Shown in pieces: positions 15,313-23,203 of a stretch of DNA of 37,256 nt. The DNA is from an uncultured Atopobium sp. Its GTDB lineage: Bacteria; Actinomycetota; Coriobacteriia; Coriobacteriales; Atopobiaceae. The position numbers were made by a program, and so were the translations under genes. The notes below the pieces were generated by a model. It searched no databases. It had not been told where the DNA came from and saw only the letters and a program-made list of their open reading frames with translations. The stretch lies in assembly GCA_938041635.1 (NCBI GenBank), contig CALIAD010000084.1, positions 1 through 37,256 on the forward strand, in the 5' to 3' direction. The stretch's first letter is position 1; each line of letters opens with the position of its first letter.

Positions 15313-16965
15313 TCAGAGTTCCCGGACCTCATCGCATACAGCGAGAAGCTCCTCATCGTGAGACACAACGATTACCAGGTGGTCCTTACGAAAGTCCTTG
15401 AGGAGGTCAATGAGATGGCTCCGACTTGCCGCATCAAGTGCCGAAGTTGGCTCGTCAAGCAACATCACCTCTGGGTCTTTGAGGAGCATGCGGATGATAG
15501 CGATCTTCTGTTTCTCCCCTCCTGACAACGCAACACGATGTGCATCAATGACGCTCTGCAATCCCCTGTCTGGTGAGAGGAACTTCTGAAGTCCAAACAA
15601 GTTGACAAGCTGCAAAACCCTATCTTCACTGGGCATCTTGTTGCACAGAAGCGTCAAGTTGTTCCACAGGGTATCTTGGAGAATTGCCGGCTCTTGCTCA
15701 ACAATGCCGATGACGTCGTGCCTGAGGGCGTATTGGTCAAGCGTTGCAAGGTCGGTATTGCCATAGTATATGGATCCGTCATACAGGCTGAAATATTCCC
15801 CCGAGAGAAGCTTCAAAAGCGTACTCTTGCCACATCCATTGGTACCTGCCAAGGCATAGATCTTCCCCGCTTGAAAGCGCCCGCTCACTCCACAGAGGGT
15901 CCTGTTTTTGTTCCCTGGATATGAAAAGGCCACATCGTCGCAGGTAATCAGGCTGGTGTCCGTAGGAACTCCGGAACCGTTCGGCTCCTCTTCCTCATCC
16001 CAAAGCTCTTGTAATCTGTTGTAGTTCACGCGGGCGCTCTGGTAGTCGCGGCCAAACTGCTCAAAGTACTCGACGGATGTAACCATGGTGGTGAAGTAGC
16101 CGAAGGCAGTTGCCACATAACCCACCTGCATATGGCCGGCAAAAACTTCCCTGGCAGCAACAAAAAGAAGTGCCGCCTGGGCAATGCCTTGGACCACTCC
16201 CGTACAAAGAAACACTTGCGCCGCAACCTTGTTGGTTTGATACATTGCCTCTCGGACCGTGAAGAAGATCTCCTTCAGGCGTTTTGTGGAACGGTTAAAC
16301 AGAACATGTTTCCTGATAAACTCGACTTCCTCTAACTGCTCTTGAGCCCGTGAGGAGTACTGTGACATCTCATTTGTAAAATCGAGTCTTGTCTTATACA
16401 TCCTATTCATGAAAATCATATAAATACCACCTGAGGCAATGGCAAGCACTATAGATACCAATGAGAGCAGGGGGTCTATGACAAACAGAACGACCACAAT
16501 GACTACGAGAATTGCAGTGTTTTTAAGAACATCGACAATAGACATCAGGAAGAAGAGCGAAAGACCATTAGTGTCATCATCTAGACGCCGACGCCAATAC
16601 GCAGGATCAAAACCTTTAAAGAAGGCCGGCCTTAGGTGTTGGATATGCTGAATAGCATGAAGCTCAAGATCAAATGAGGAATCTGCCTGAAGGTAGGTGT
16701 ATACCAAGGTGGCTTGGTAATCAAAGAGCGCAGCTAAAATACAACATATTGCAAGGAATAGACATGCCAAGATCAACGAACCCATCGGCGTATTGGGTTC
16801 AAGAAGCATATTTATGGTAACCCCGGCCACAAGTGGAGCCACAACGGAGAGAAGCGCCTGGATCAGGCGGGCAACCAGATATCCTATAAATCTTCGACGA
16901 TTGGAGATGCTCTGCCAGCAGCATCGGACGAGATCAAACATCCGCATCACCCAATTCAATTTCAT
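15313..16965 (-). CDS. ABC transporter, fused permease and ATP-binding protein (exporter type)
   Basis: This 550-aa half-transporter has an N-terminal membrane domain of about six helices (residues ~25-300) and a C-terminal ATP-binding domain. The latter has Walker A GTNGCGKST (about 373-381), the Q-loop EQEP, the signature LSGGEKQK, Walker B VMLLDEP and the switch histidine in VVSHDEE. It is a B-subfamily exporter; such proteins work as dimers, often heterodimers encoded side by side. The neighbour downstream is the wrecked second exporter, so the heterodimer partner may have been lost. Substrate is unknown; peptide, drug and lipid export are all possible. The start is the ATG at 16,965; no strong ribosome-binding site is visible. 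The 274 bp upstream hold no gene I recognise. Confidence 0.85.
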   Translation of the reverse strand: MKLNWVMRMFDLVRCCWQSISNRRRFIGYLVARLIQALLSVVAPLVAGVTINMLLEPNTPMGSLILACLFLAICCILAALFDYQATLVYTYLQADSSFDLELHAIQHIQHLRPAFFKGFDPAYWRRRLDDDTNGLSLFFLMSIVDVLKNTAILVVIVVVLFVIDPLLSLVSIVLAIASGGIYMIFMNRMYKTRLDFTNEMSQYSSRAQEQLEEVEFIRKHVLFNRSTKRLKEIFFTVREAMYQTNKVAAQVFLCTGVVQGIAQAALLFVAAREVFAGHMQVGYVATAFGYFTTMVTSVEYFEQFGRDYQSARVNYNRLQELWDEEEEPNGSGVPTDTSLITCDDVAFSYPGNKNRTLCGVSGRFQAGKIYALAGTNGCGKSTLLKLLSGEYFSLYDGSIYYGNTDLATLDQYALRHDVIGIVEQEPAILQDTLWNNLTLLCNKMPSEDRVLQLVNLFGLQKFLSPDRGLQSVIDAHRVALSGGEKQKIAIIRMLLKDPEVMLLDEPTSALDAASRSHLIDLLKDFRKDHLVIVVSHDEELLAVCDEVREL

Positions 16966-17239
16966 GTGCTAAAAAAGCCTAGTGTCTCATCTCTCGATGT
17001 CCTGGTGTCACACTTTCCAAAGATATTTTTATGCACCAGTTGGCACTCGCCAGGCTCGACATCGTTCGTCCCAATGGCATAATTATATCTCCAGAACAAA
17101 TGCTATTCTCGCCAAAACCCGAATGACGAGGAAGCAAGATCTCAGCTAGACGGACTTCTCGAAAACGCTCCACATCTTTATGCCATCGCTGAAGTGAAAT
17201 AGAGACCACAAATTGGTTCTTGGTCAGCCAGTTCCTGCG

Positions 17240-18565
17240 TCAGCCCAGTGCCATACCCATCATATAAATAGGGAGATACGTAACACCTTCGAAAGCTTCT
17301 GGAGTATCCACATTGCCGTCATGAAATACGTAGACATGTTCGAAGCTGTAGTTTTTTGTTGTTAGGAGATTGTCAAGCGCACTGTGGCGTCGATAGTTCT
17401 TACCACTCTTTATCTCACAGAGGTCGATGCCTCCTTGTTGCCCCTGAAGCACAAAATCAACCTCGCCTATCTTGGAGGAATTATAGTAGCGCAGTTCCCT
17501 TCCACACGCCTTGAATTCCTGGGCTGCCACATTCTCAAATATCGACCCAAAGTTTATGCTTGACCTTCTATTGAGGATATCGATATCGACATCCCCCATC
17601 ATTTGGGCGGTAAGCAGGCCGACGTCATTTGCGTAAAGCTTCAGCATGTTTCGGTCCTCATGGGCGGCAAGGGGAAACGTCGGCTCATTGACTCGGAATG
17701 CCGGAAGAGCGACCCCTACGTGCTCAAGCCAGTCGAACGCGAACTCAAGGTTGGCAAACCTCAGACTCTTCCCCAGCCTTGCATATTTGAAGCGCTTGTT
17801 TTCGGAATTCAACTGAGAAGGTATGGACTCGTATACCATTTGTACCTGGCGCGCCTCAAGCGTATCCGATACATACTTGGCCATGTCCATCTCGTACATG
17901 TTCACAATTCCCCTCTGCAGATTACGGGCTCGCAAGAGGTCGTTGTTGTCCACAAAGGCCTGCACAACGTCAGGCATACCGCCTACCAAAAGATACCGGT
18001 AAAAGGTATCCGTAAGCTTATCATGCAGATAATCAGGCACAGGGGTAAGGGATTCCATACAGGCAGAAACAGCTTCCAATGCCGTCTTGCCTATCCCACT
18101 TGCCCAGCAAAACTCCTCAAAATCAAGGGGATACAAGGTTACTTCCTGCAAAAAACCAACGGGAAGGGAGGAAATATTGGATACCTCAAGCCCCAGCAGA
18201 GAGCCCGAAAGAATGTAATCGTAGTCGGTCCGTTCAAGGAGCATCTTGATCCAGGTGAGCAGGTCCGCACCACACTCCTGGATCTCGTCGAGGAAGACGA
18301 GGGTCTTTCCGGCCTCCAGTTCTTTCCCGCTGAGCACGGAAAGACGTAGAAGCAGGTCATCGGCATCAATCGCCCTCATGACCGTCTCTTTGGCAGTCTT
18401 GTTGTCGAAGAAGTTCACCTCGGCGAGGATCTCATAGTTGTCTGCGGCAAACTGCCTGACAAGGGTCGTCTTTCCTACCTGTCGGGCTCCTTTGACGAGA
18501 AGTGCCTGCTTCGTCTTGTATCGTTTCCAATCCTCCAGCCTTTGGTATGCCTTGCGTTTGAGCAT
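17240..18565 (-). CDS. AAA-type ATPase with DUF4143 C-terminal domain
   Basis: This 441-aa protein belongs to the orphan ATPase family AAA_14 plus DUF4143. It has Walker A G26-A-R-Q-V-G-K-T-T34, Walker B TLVFLDEIQE (88-97), and a C-terminal region containing GEVDFVLQGQQGGIDLCEIKSGK. The last has the spacing of a PD-(D/E)XK nuclease core (Asp, then Glu-x-Lys). The cellular role of the family is not settled; links to conflict systems and to DNA are proposed. The ATG at 18,565 follows TGGGGAGATGAAATC. A regular 33-bp repeat array lies just upstream. The final 55 bp of this locus, from 32 bp inside the gene's 3' end to 23 bp beyond its stop, are repeated exactly at the right edge of the window, so a second copy exists there. 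Confidence 0.85.
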   Translation of the reverse strand: MLKRKAYQRLEDWKRYKTKQALLVKGARQVGKTTLVRQFAADNYEILAEVNFFDNKTAKETVMRAIDADDLLLRLSVLSGKELEAGKTLVFLDEIQECGADLLTWIKMLLERTDYDYILSGSLLGLEVSNISSLPVGFLQEVTLYPLDFEEFCWASGIGKTALEAVSACMESLTPVPDYLHDKLTDTFYRYLLVGGMPDVVQAFVDNNDLLRARNLQRGIVNMYEMDMAKYVSDTLEARQVQMVYESIPSQLNSENKRFKYARLGKSLRFANLEFAFDWLEHVGVALPAFRVNEPTFPLAAHEDRNMLKLYANDVGLLTAQMMGDVDIDILNRRSSINFGSIFENVAAQEFKACGRELRYYNSSKIGEVDFVLQGQQGGIDLCEIKSGKNYRRHSALDNLLTTKNYSFEHVYVFHDGNVDTPEAFEGVTYLPIYMMGMALG

Positions 18566-18593
18566 GATTTCATCTCCCCATAGTAATTAACAA

Positions 18594-18712
18594 GTGAAAT
18601 GCGTTTTTCACACTCTATGATACGCTTTCAGTTGCGTTTTTTACATCATTTTATAGAGGTTTTATTGCGTTTTTCGCACGCTAGGACAGTCTCTCGGTCG
18701 CGTTTTTTACAC
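18594..18712 (-). repeat. 33-bp-phased repeat array before the DUF4143 ATPase gene
   Basis: GCGTTTTT[CT][AG]CA[CT] starts at 18,601, 18,634, 18,667 and 18,700, exactly 33 bp apart, with unrelated 20-bp stretches between. Read towards the ATPase gene the unit is GTG[TC][AG]AAAAACGC. The unit nearest the gene also has an inverted partner, GTGAAA (18594-18599) against TTTCAC (18606-18611). The array ends 36 bp before the start codon, in promoter position. It is best read as a multi-site operator, perhaps for autoregulation. Confidence 0.65.
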
Positions 18713-18779
18713 CCTGTACCCCTAGTCCACGTCCTCCCGGTGGTCCGCGATGTTGTCTCACCACGGGGCGTAATCAGGG

Positions 18780-18960
18780 TCAGAGTGACCTGTATCGTTT
18801 TTTTCGGACACGGGCATCCCAGATTCAAAACCCAGGAATCGTATATGCCCAGACAACCGAGAAAGCGAGGCAAGGCATGGGCAACAACAAGTACACCGAC
18901 GAGTTCAGGCGCGAGAGGTCGCACTATGCATCGACTAAGGCCGAGGGGACTTCCTCATAA
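18780..18960 (+). mobile_element. Probable IS3-type remnant (start of transposase OrfA)
   Basis: An ATG at 18,877 begins a 27-codon frame, MGNNKYTDEFRRERSHY, stopping at 18,958-18,960. Its first 13 residues look like the N-terminus of IS3-family OrfA proteins, after which the sequence is unrelated. Upstream, GTATCGTTTTTTTCGGACAC (about 18,793-18,812) resembles an IS3-type terminal repeat. The fragment runs into the 3' end of the DUF5808 gene on the other strand, so an insertion followed by deletion is likely. The rest of 18,713-18,923 holds nothing else I can name. Confidence 0.4.
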
Positions 18961-20300
18961 ACGGTCTCGGTCTGCGCCGTGTCGCTCGCGCCCAGAAGGT
19001 AGGTTGTGCCGCTCCTCGTCCGCACGAGGAGCCAGGGGCCGACCTCGGGGTCCAGGCACACCTTGAGCGATCCGTATGCGTCACTTGAGAAGTTACCTTC
19101 AAGGAAGGTTTCACTCGCGCCGCCAAACGTGCGCGTCATCTTGGGAAGTTGGTCAACAAGCTCCACAGACACCACGTCGGCCATGTCAATCTCATAGGTT
19201 GTGAGCAAGTGGTATGCCCGAATCGTCTGCTCGCTCAACTCAAGCGTCACAGGAGCTCCAAATTCCTCCGCCATGAACGCTCCCGTCACGGGCAGGCAGA
19301 GCAGCGAGCAAGCGAGGGCCACTACAATCGCCTTTCCCGCCGGCCGTGCCAGGTTGATCGACGTGTTGATGCCCACGCGCTCGTTCACTATGAGCTCAGC
19401 ATCGTCGGGGTTATAGTAAAAGATGCCAAAGATCCAGTGATCGTCCTCGTCCACGTAGAAGCCCTCGCCGCTGGCCTTTGTAAGACGCTCCTGCAGGCTA
19501 CGCACGCGCATCTCGGTTGCAAACGCCACGATTCCAAGGACCGTGCAGGGAAGCATCATACCGATAAAGTACAGATTGGTTGAACCCTGGAAGAGGAGCT
19601 GCGCCCAGCTCATGAATGCAAAAGACGCAGCCGCGACGAGGAACACCCTCGCCCAGGCGCGCCGGCGTATGCGCGTGAGCGTCTGCGTGAGGGCGGTGTT
19701 GTCGTCCACCACCTCGCTGCGATTGCGGTAACACCAACGGAAGATTGCCCACATCATGAGCACACATGCGGCAAACAGCAGGTAGATTACTACGTTGTCA
19801 CGGTCGAGCAGGACGGGGACCAGGCTCGCCGCGCAGATGAGGACAAACCATATGCTCGAGACGCGCGGGTACGACTGCGCGGCCGCCCCGATATCGGCCA
19901 CCGTCACGCGCTGGGTCGCGGCGCCTCTGGACCGCCAGCCGCGCTCGTCCTTCAGGGCCGCGAGCCTGCGGTTGGTGAGCGCATAGATCACCTCAGGCAC
20001 GATACAGATCACAAGCATCCAGACGCTCCAGCAGAACATGCTCGATCCGACCCACGCTCGTACCGTTCCTGTCGCCGCACCACCAAGTGCCGCAGCCACG
20101 AGCACGATAGCGCACGCGAGCTGTAGGCGACGGTAACTGGTAAGAAGCGCCTTTACCTGCATGTCTTCCCGCGCCTCGCGCGGGAAGGTGACGCCGACGA
20201 CAATGTTCTTCTTGAAGCGCGCGCTGTTCCTGAGCGTCCACCATATGAGGAGTGGAGTCCAGCTGCAGGAGAGCCATAGGATAGTCGCAGTGCTCATCAT
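18924..20300 (-). CDS. Membrane protein with DUF5808 domain, partner of a GntR regulator
   Basis: This 458-aa protein has about eight membrane helices and a soluble C-terminal part. Between helices, residues about 286-325 carry DDHWIFGIFYYNPDDAELIV followed by RVGINTSINLAR, the DUF5808 signature. The final ~90 residues (EQTIRAYHLLTTYEIDMADV and after) resemble the PH-like tail often found in such proteins. Function is not known; the family is commonly encoded directly after a YtrA-type GntR regulator, as here, and may respond to cell-envelope stress. The start at 20,300 follows TAAGGAAGTTT; a second ATG is adjacent. The 3' end meets a transposase fragment, so the last few residues (SALVDA) may be altered. 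Confidence 0.7.
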   Translation of the reverse strand: MMSTATILWLSCSWTPLLIWWTLRNSARFKKNIVVGVTFPREAREDMQVKALLTSYRRLQLACAIVLVAAALGGAATGTVRAWVGSSMFCWSVWMLVICIVPEVIYALTNRRLAALKDERGWRSRGAATQRVTVADIGAAAQSYPRVSSIWFVLICAASLVPVLLDRDNVVIYLLFAACVLMMWAIFRWCYRNRSEVVDDNTALTQTLTRIRRRAWARVFLVAAASFAFMSWAQLLFQGSTNLYFIGMMLPCTVLGIVAFATEMRVRSLQERLTKASGEGFYVDEDDHWIFGIFYYNPDDAELIVNERVGINTSINLARPAGKAIVVALACSLLCLPVTGAFMAEEFGAPVTLELSEQTIRAYHLLTTYEIDMADVVSVELVDQLPKMTRTFGGASETFLEGNFSSDAYGSLKVCLDPEVGPWLLVRTRSGTTYLLGASDTAQTETVYEEVPSALVDA

Positions 20301-20314
20301 AAACTTCCTTACTT

Positions 20315-20689
20315 CTAGCGATACGCAATCTCATCCAGCAGGTGCTCGCAGAGCGCGAGAACCTCTTTGCCTGACATCCCACCGGCCACCAGCTCAGCCA
20401 GGCGCATCCGCAGCGCGTCCATGATGCCGGAATCGGGGTCCGAGCTGCCATCGGGCTCGCACACGAAGGTGCCACCCCTCCGGTCGCCGAGTACGTGTCC
20501 CTCCTGCTTGAGAAGCTGATAGGCCTTGCTCACCGTCATGGCGTTGACGCCGCACTCCGATGCGAGCGCCCGCACGGTCGGCAGGCGCTCGCCAGGCGCA
20601 AGCTCGCCTTCGGCGATGCCTCGCACAATCTGATCGCGGATCTGCTGGTAGATGGGTGTCGCGGTTGAGAAGTCCAGCTGCAGGAGCAT
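20315..20689 (-). CDS. GntR-family regulator, YtrA subfamily
   Basis: This 124-aa protein is a short GntR regulator with a winged helix (about residues 8-75: PIYQQIRDQIVRGIAEGELAP, LPTVRALASECGVNAMTVSKAY) and only a ~45-residue helical tail for dimerisation, the size of YtrA-type proteins. It lies 14 bp before the DUF5808 membrane protein, so the two form an operon that it probably represses. The ATG at 20,689 follows TTGGAGGCTCACACC; an upstream TTG start would place the ribosome-binding site inside the gene. A palindromic site upstream is a good autoregulation candidate. Confidence 0.88.
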   Translation of the reverse strand: MLLQLDFSTATPIYQQIRDQIVRGIAEGELAPGERLPTVRALASECGVNAMTVSKAYQLLKQEGHVLGDRRGGTFVCEPDGSSDPDSGIMDALRMRLAELVAGGMSGKEVLALCEHLLDEIAYR

Positions 20690-20707
20690 GGTGTGAGCCT
20701 CCAACGA

Positions 20708-20747
20708 TGTCTGTATCGTATGTATTACTCATAATGATACATAACAG
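20708..20747 (-). promoter_or_regulatory. Probable operator/promoter of the GntR-DUF5808 operon
   Basis: ATGTAT (20720-20725) and ATACAT (20737-20742) form an inverted pair. TGTCTGT (20708-20714) and ACAGACA (20744-20750) enclose them symmetrically. The nested palindrome lies 20-60 bp before the regulator start, as expected for a YtrA-type site. Confidence 0.45.
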
Positions 20748-20925
20748 ACAAAGCTGCAAGCGCAGAGGAAACACAGTCCAAGCCGCTTCCGTCACCGCAT
20801 CATTTTCCATTGTATGATCTGTACCTACAGCAGGTCTGCCTTGGCAGAATCGGGGTCCGGCCATGCCCTCCCATTAAGAGCTCGTCTTCGACACGAGCGC
20901 TCAACTCCTCGGCGCAGAAATTGAC

Positions 20926-21026
20926 CGGATAGCGAGAAACAAGAGATCGCCGAGAAGGGCGGCTACTCCTGGGTGGCGGACATCCGCGCCCGCATCCGCG
21001 TTGCGCGCTCCGTCACGAAACTCTAA
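20926..21026 (+). other. Orphan coding-like tail in the gap before the island
   Basis: The 356-bp gap between the GntR gene and the first TDT gene has no complete gene. Near its right end an open frame reads SEKQEIAEKGGYSW and then VADIRARIRVARSVTKL, stopping at 21,024-21,026 and preceded by an in-frame TGA. GC-rich codon use contrasts with the AT-rich island starting 20 bp later. It may be the tail of a deleted gene; I do not recognise the family. Confidence 0.25.
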
Positions 21027-21045
21027 ACAAACAAAATGAAAAACG

Positions 21046-21996
21046 TTATCTCAAGCTACTCATAGATCTCGCTTTAGGCAAAGTCTGATCACGCACAAAT
21101 GCAAGTAAGCGTACAAGTACAACAATGCAAAGCCCTGCTGCAAGAACCGTTTCAACAGTAGCTATTCCGTCAAGCCACTGAAGTGGCTGGCCAAGATCAG
21201 CTAGACACGCTGATGTTTGCTTGCACGCAATAGCACTGATTACAAAGGGGAAAGTAAACGCGGCATGGCTGGGAAAGAACGGTTTTGTAAGACATCTGAT
21301 GCACCACACAAAAGAAACTACATAAATAATTGAAGCGATTACCAGCATAACCAAAAGAAACGGTACAGACTTTGGCGTAATAGATTGAATATATTCTGCA
21401 ATACAAAGGCTTGTTGGAGCTGCATAAATACAAGCGAGCGACTCAGCAGAATCAGGTACCGGTCCATATTTAACATACCGAATGCTCACAACTATAAAAA
21501 GCACCACAAGGCAGATAAACCCAAACCAAAATGCAAGCGTACCAACACTTGTTTCAAAGGTAAACGCCGGTGCCGTAACACTAGCAACAACAATGCCTAC
21601 ATACACAATGAACCAGCTGGCGTGCACATTCTCCCAATCAAATTTTGCAATATAGCGAGAAGTAAAGAGGGCTATGCACAGGATGTGTAACGCAATTCCT
21701 GCAAACCAAAATAATTGTGCTACGTCACCAATATCGGCCTTCATATACACCGAAATCAGCATAACTGCCATCGGATATGTTGCGGCAACTGAAAGTCCAA
21801 TCGGATTTGAAAGCTCTCGCAACACAACTTTTGTAGACACCATAAATTTGAGGGTATAGAGAGCTAAAAGAGCAATAGAGATAATGCCGCAGGCAAGATA
21901 AAAGCCTTCGAAAGAAGCCTTAAAAAGATTTCCAAGTGCCGCAAAACCTAATGCAACACCGCAAATAGCAACAGGAACTTTTTGGACATAGTTCAT
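21046..21996 (-). CDS. TDT-family (TehA/SLAC1-type) transporter, copy 1
   Basis: This 316-aa integral membrane protein has about ten hydrophobic helices and short loops, and resembles the tellurite-resistance/dicarboxylate transporter (TDT) family. In this fold ten helices surround a pore with a conserved Phe gate; members carry anions, dicarboxylates or export tellurite and sulfite. Substrate cannot be inferred. The start ATG at 21,996 has only a weak AGAAG site. This is copy 1 of a duplicated gene: the first ~220 residues are the same as copy 2 at 29,664-30,587, while the last third differs by several substitutions and extends nine residues further (ending KARSMSSLR). It is divergent from the yjdF leader. 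Confidence 0.72.
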   Translation of the reverse strand: MNYVQKVPVAICGVALGFAALGNLFKASFEGFYLACGIISIALLALYTLKFMVSTKVVLRELSNPIGLSVAATYPMAVMLISVYMKADIGDVAQLFWFAGIALHILCIALFTSRYIAKFDWENVHASWFIVYVGIVVASVTAPAFTFETSVGTLAFWFGFICLVVLFIVVSIRYVKYGPVPDSAESLACIYAAPTSLCIAEYIQSITPKSVPFLLVMLVIASIIYVVSFVWCIRCLTKPFFPSHAAFTFPFVISAIACKQTSACLADLGQPLQWLDGIATVETVLAAGLCIVVLVRLLAFVRDQTLPKARSMSSLR

Positions 21997-22149
21997 AAGG
22001 ATTCTTCTATCTGTTTAGGAAAATCTTTTCCAACTTGAACACTTATACGATAGTGTAGCTAAATAACCTCTTAAAGCTAAAATCCAATAAACCTCAACAA
22101 CGACTTTCTGTCATAATAAGCATCGACGTTTTTTTAACAACAAACGTCC

Positions 22150-22290
22150 ACAAAGATAAAAACGCAACGTGTACTGGATAAAGTATGCTAGAACCGGTAG
22201 GTAGCCCGGTCGTCTCGTTATTACGAGATAAGTAACCTTCCCTCCTTGGGTTGTCCGTTCTTTGTGTAACCATATACAAGGAGGAATTTC
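22150..22290 (+). ncRNA. yjdF-type (azaaromatic) riboswitch leader, copy 1
   Basis: The leader of yjdF is structured. It has ACCGG (22193-22197) with CCGGT (22206-22210), and CTCGT (22214-22218) with ACGAG (22223-22227). Most tellingly, CCTCCTTG (22241-22248) is a perfect complement of CAAGGAGG (22277-22284), the yjdF ribosome-binding site. yjdF genes in Firmicutes are known to be preceded by the yjdF RNA motif, a riboswitch that binds azaaromatic compounds and turns translation on. The gene identity and the sequestered ribosome-binding site support that here. I cannot align it to the full consensus. Confidence 0.6.
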
Positions 22291-22707
22291 ATGAATCGAT
22301 CCAGCGTTACGCTGACCGTTTTATTTGATGCTCCCTTTTGGGTTGGCATCTTTGAACGTGTAGACAACGATAAACTTACGGTAGCAAAAGTTACATTCGG
22401 TGCAGAACCAAAAGACTATGAAGTATATGACTTTATACTCAAGAATTTTTATCGACTTAAATTTAGTCCATCATTGATTATTGAAAATAACCGTACCTTT
22501 GAAAATCCCAAACGAAAACAACGTGCTGCGCGCAAACAGATGCAGAAAACGGGTATAGGCACCAAATCGCAACAGGCCCTACAGCTACAATCTGAAGCTA
22601 GAAAAATAAAACTCAAAAATTTCAACAAAGTGCAACAAGCAGCCCTAAAACAACATCAATTTGAGCTTAAGAAACAAAAACATAAAGAAAAGCATCGAGG
22701 CCATTAA
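22291..22707 (+). CDS. yjdF: YjdF-family protein (DUF2992), copy 1
   Basis: This 138-aa protein belongs to DUF2992/YjdF. The N-terminal ~75 residues form the recognised core (SVTLTVLFDAPFWVGIFER, then VTFGAEPKDYEVYDFIL). The C-terminal ~60 residues are strongly basic and rich in Lys and Gln (RKQRAARKQMQKTGIGTKSQ), typical of the family and probably nucleic-acid-binding or disordered. The biochemical role is unknown; the gene is riboswitch-controlled in other bacteria and thought to help cope with toxic azaaromatics. The ATG at 22,291 lies seven bases after AAGGAGG, which is sequestered by the leader. Its 3' end overlaps by a few bases the 3' end of a converging small gene. Confidence 0.85.
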   Translation: MNRSSVTLTVLFDAPFWVGIFERVDNDKLTVAKVTFGAEPKDYEVYDFILKNFYRLKFSPSLIIENNRTFENPKRKQRAARKQMQKTGIGTKSQQALQLQSEARKIKLKNFNKVQQAALKQHQFELKKQKHKEKHRGH

Positions 22708-22958
22708 TAGCTCTCTTTGTCTTCATGCTTATCAAGCTTCCCATTCTTTTCAAGCTTATTATCAAGCCACCAAATTGGAATTGGAAGAATTTCATCAATG
22801 GGTTGAGTATTGTCCCAAATATCGATAAATTCCTTTGTTGCTCTATCGTATAAAAACTTGCAATAAACGCGATAATCAGGGGCTGAAAATTCTCCGCCGT
22901 AGAATCCGTCATCATACTCAATGTTATGAAAATAATAATTGATATAACATCCGCCCAT
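22704..22958 (-). CDS. Small unknown protein of 84 aa, copy 1
   Basis: I do not recognise this protein. It is aromatic-rich in the first half (GGCYINYYFHNIEYDDGFYGG), has a central YCKFLYDRATKEFIDIWDN, and ends in a charged tail (KLEKNGKLDKHEDKESY). There is no signal peptide or membrane segment. The ATG at 22,958 is chosen because GTGAGGT precedes it; a further in-frame start 21 bp upstream lacks a site. Small acidic, aromatic proteins of this sort are often immunity proteins or antitoxins, but nothing adjacent proves it. It converges on yjdF and is divergent from the 470-aa unknown. Confidence 0.6.
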   Translation of the reverse strand: MGGCYINYYFHNIEYDDGFYGGEFSAPDYRVYCKFLYDRATKEFIDIWDNTQPIDEILPIPIWWLDNKLEKNGKLDKHEDKESY

Positions 22959-23052
22959 TTTTACCTCACTTAGTAGCAAATGCTCTCCGAAAAAGCATTC
23001 CCTAATCCATTTCCAAGTATGTGAAAAGAAAGATAAGGTCTACAGGCAATCT

Positions 23053-23082
23053 AAGTGGGTAATACACTGGACAGTTAAAAGT
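23053..23082. repeat. 30-bp dispersed motif, possible IS end (copy in repeat 1)
   Basis: AAGTGGGTAATACACTGGAC with ten more bases (CAGTTAAAAGT tail) matches 29,096-29,125 at 26 of 30 positions, and the second large repeat carries an identical copy at 31,644-31,673. The motif resembles the end of a transposable element, but no transposase is nearby. Confidence 0.4.
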
Positions 23083-23203
23083 TCTCCTCCTATTAAACTT
23101 GCTGAAAGTTGAGTCACAGATTGGATTTAATGTGCACAGGTAGAAGACCGCATTAAGTAATTGTTGTTTTGACTCAAGTGAGTTCACTATTTGGGAGACG
23201 TCT

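Noticed and set aside
16979..17209. 76-codon minus-strand frame in the gap before the ABC exporter
   Set aside because: No ribosome-binding site and no recognisable domain; the gap could hold a gene remnant but I cannot support one.
18594..18712. CRISPR array reading of the 33-bp-spaced repeats
   Set aside because: The repeated word is only 13 bp, the intervening stretches are 20 bp, there are four units, and no cas gene is nearby. Its position before a start codon fits an operator array better.
18646..18924. 92-codon minus-strand frame between the ATPase and the DUF5808 gene
   Set aside because: It runs through the repeat array and the transposase remnant, and its translation has no protein-like conservation.
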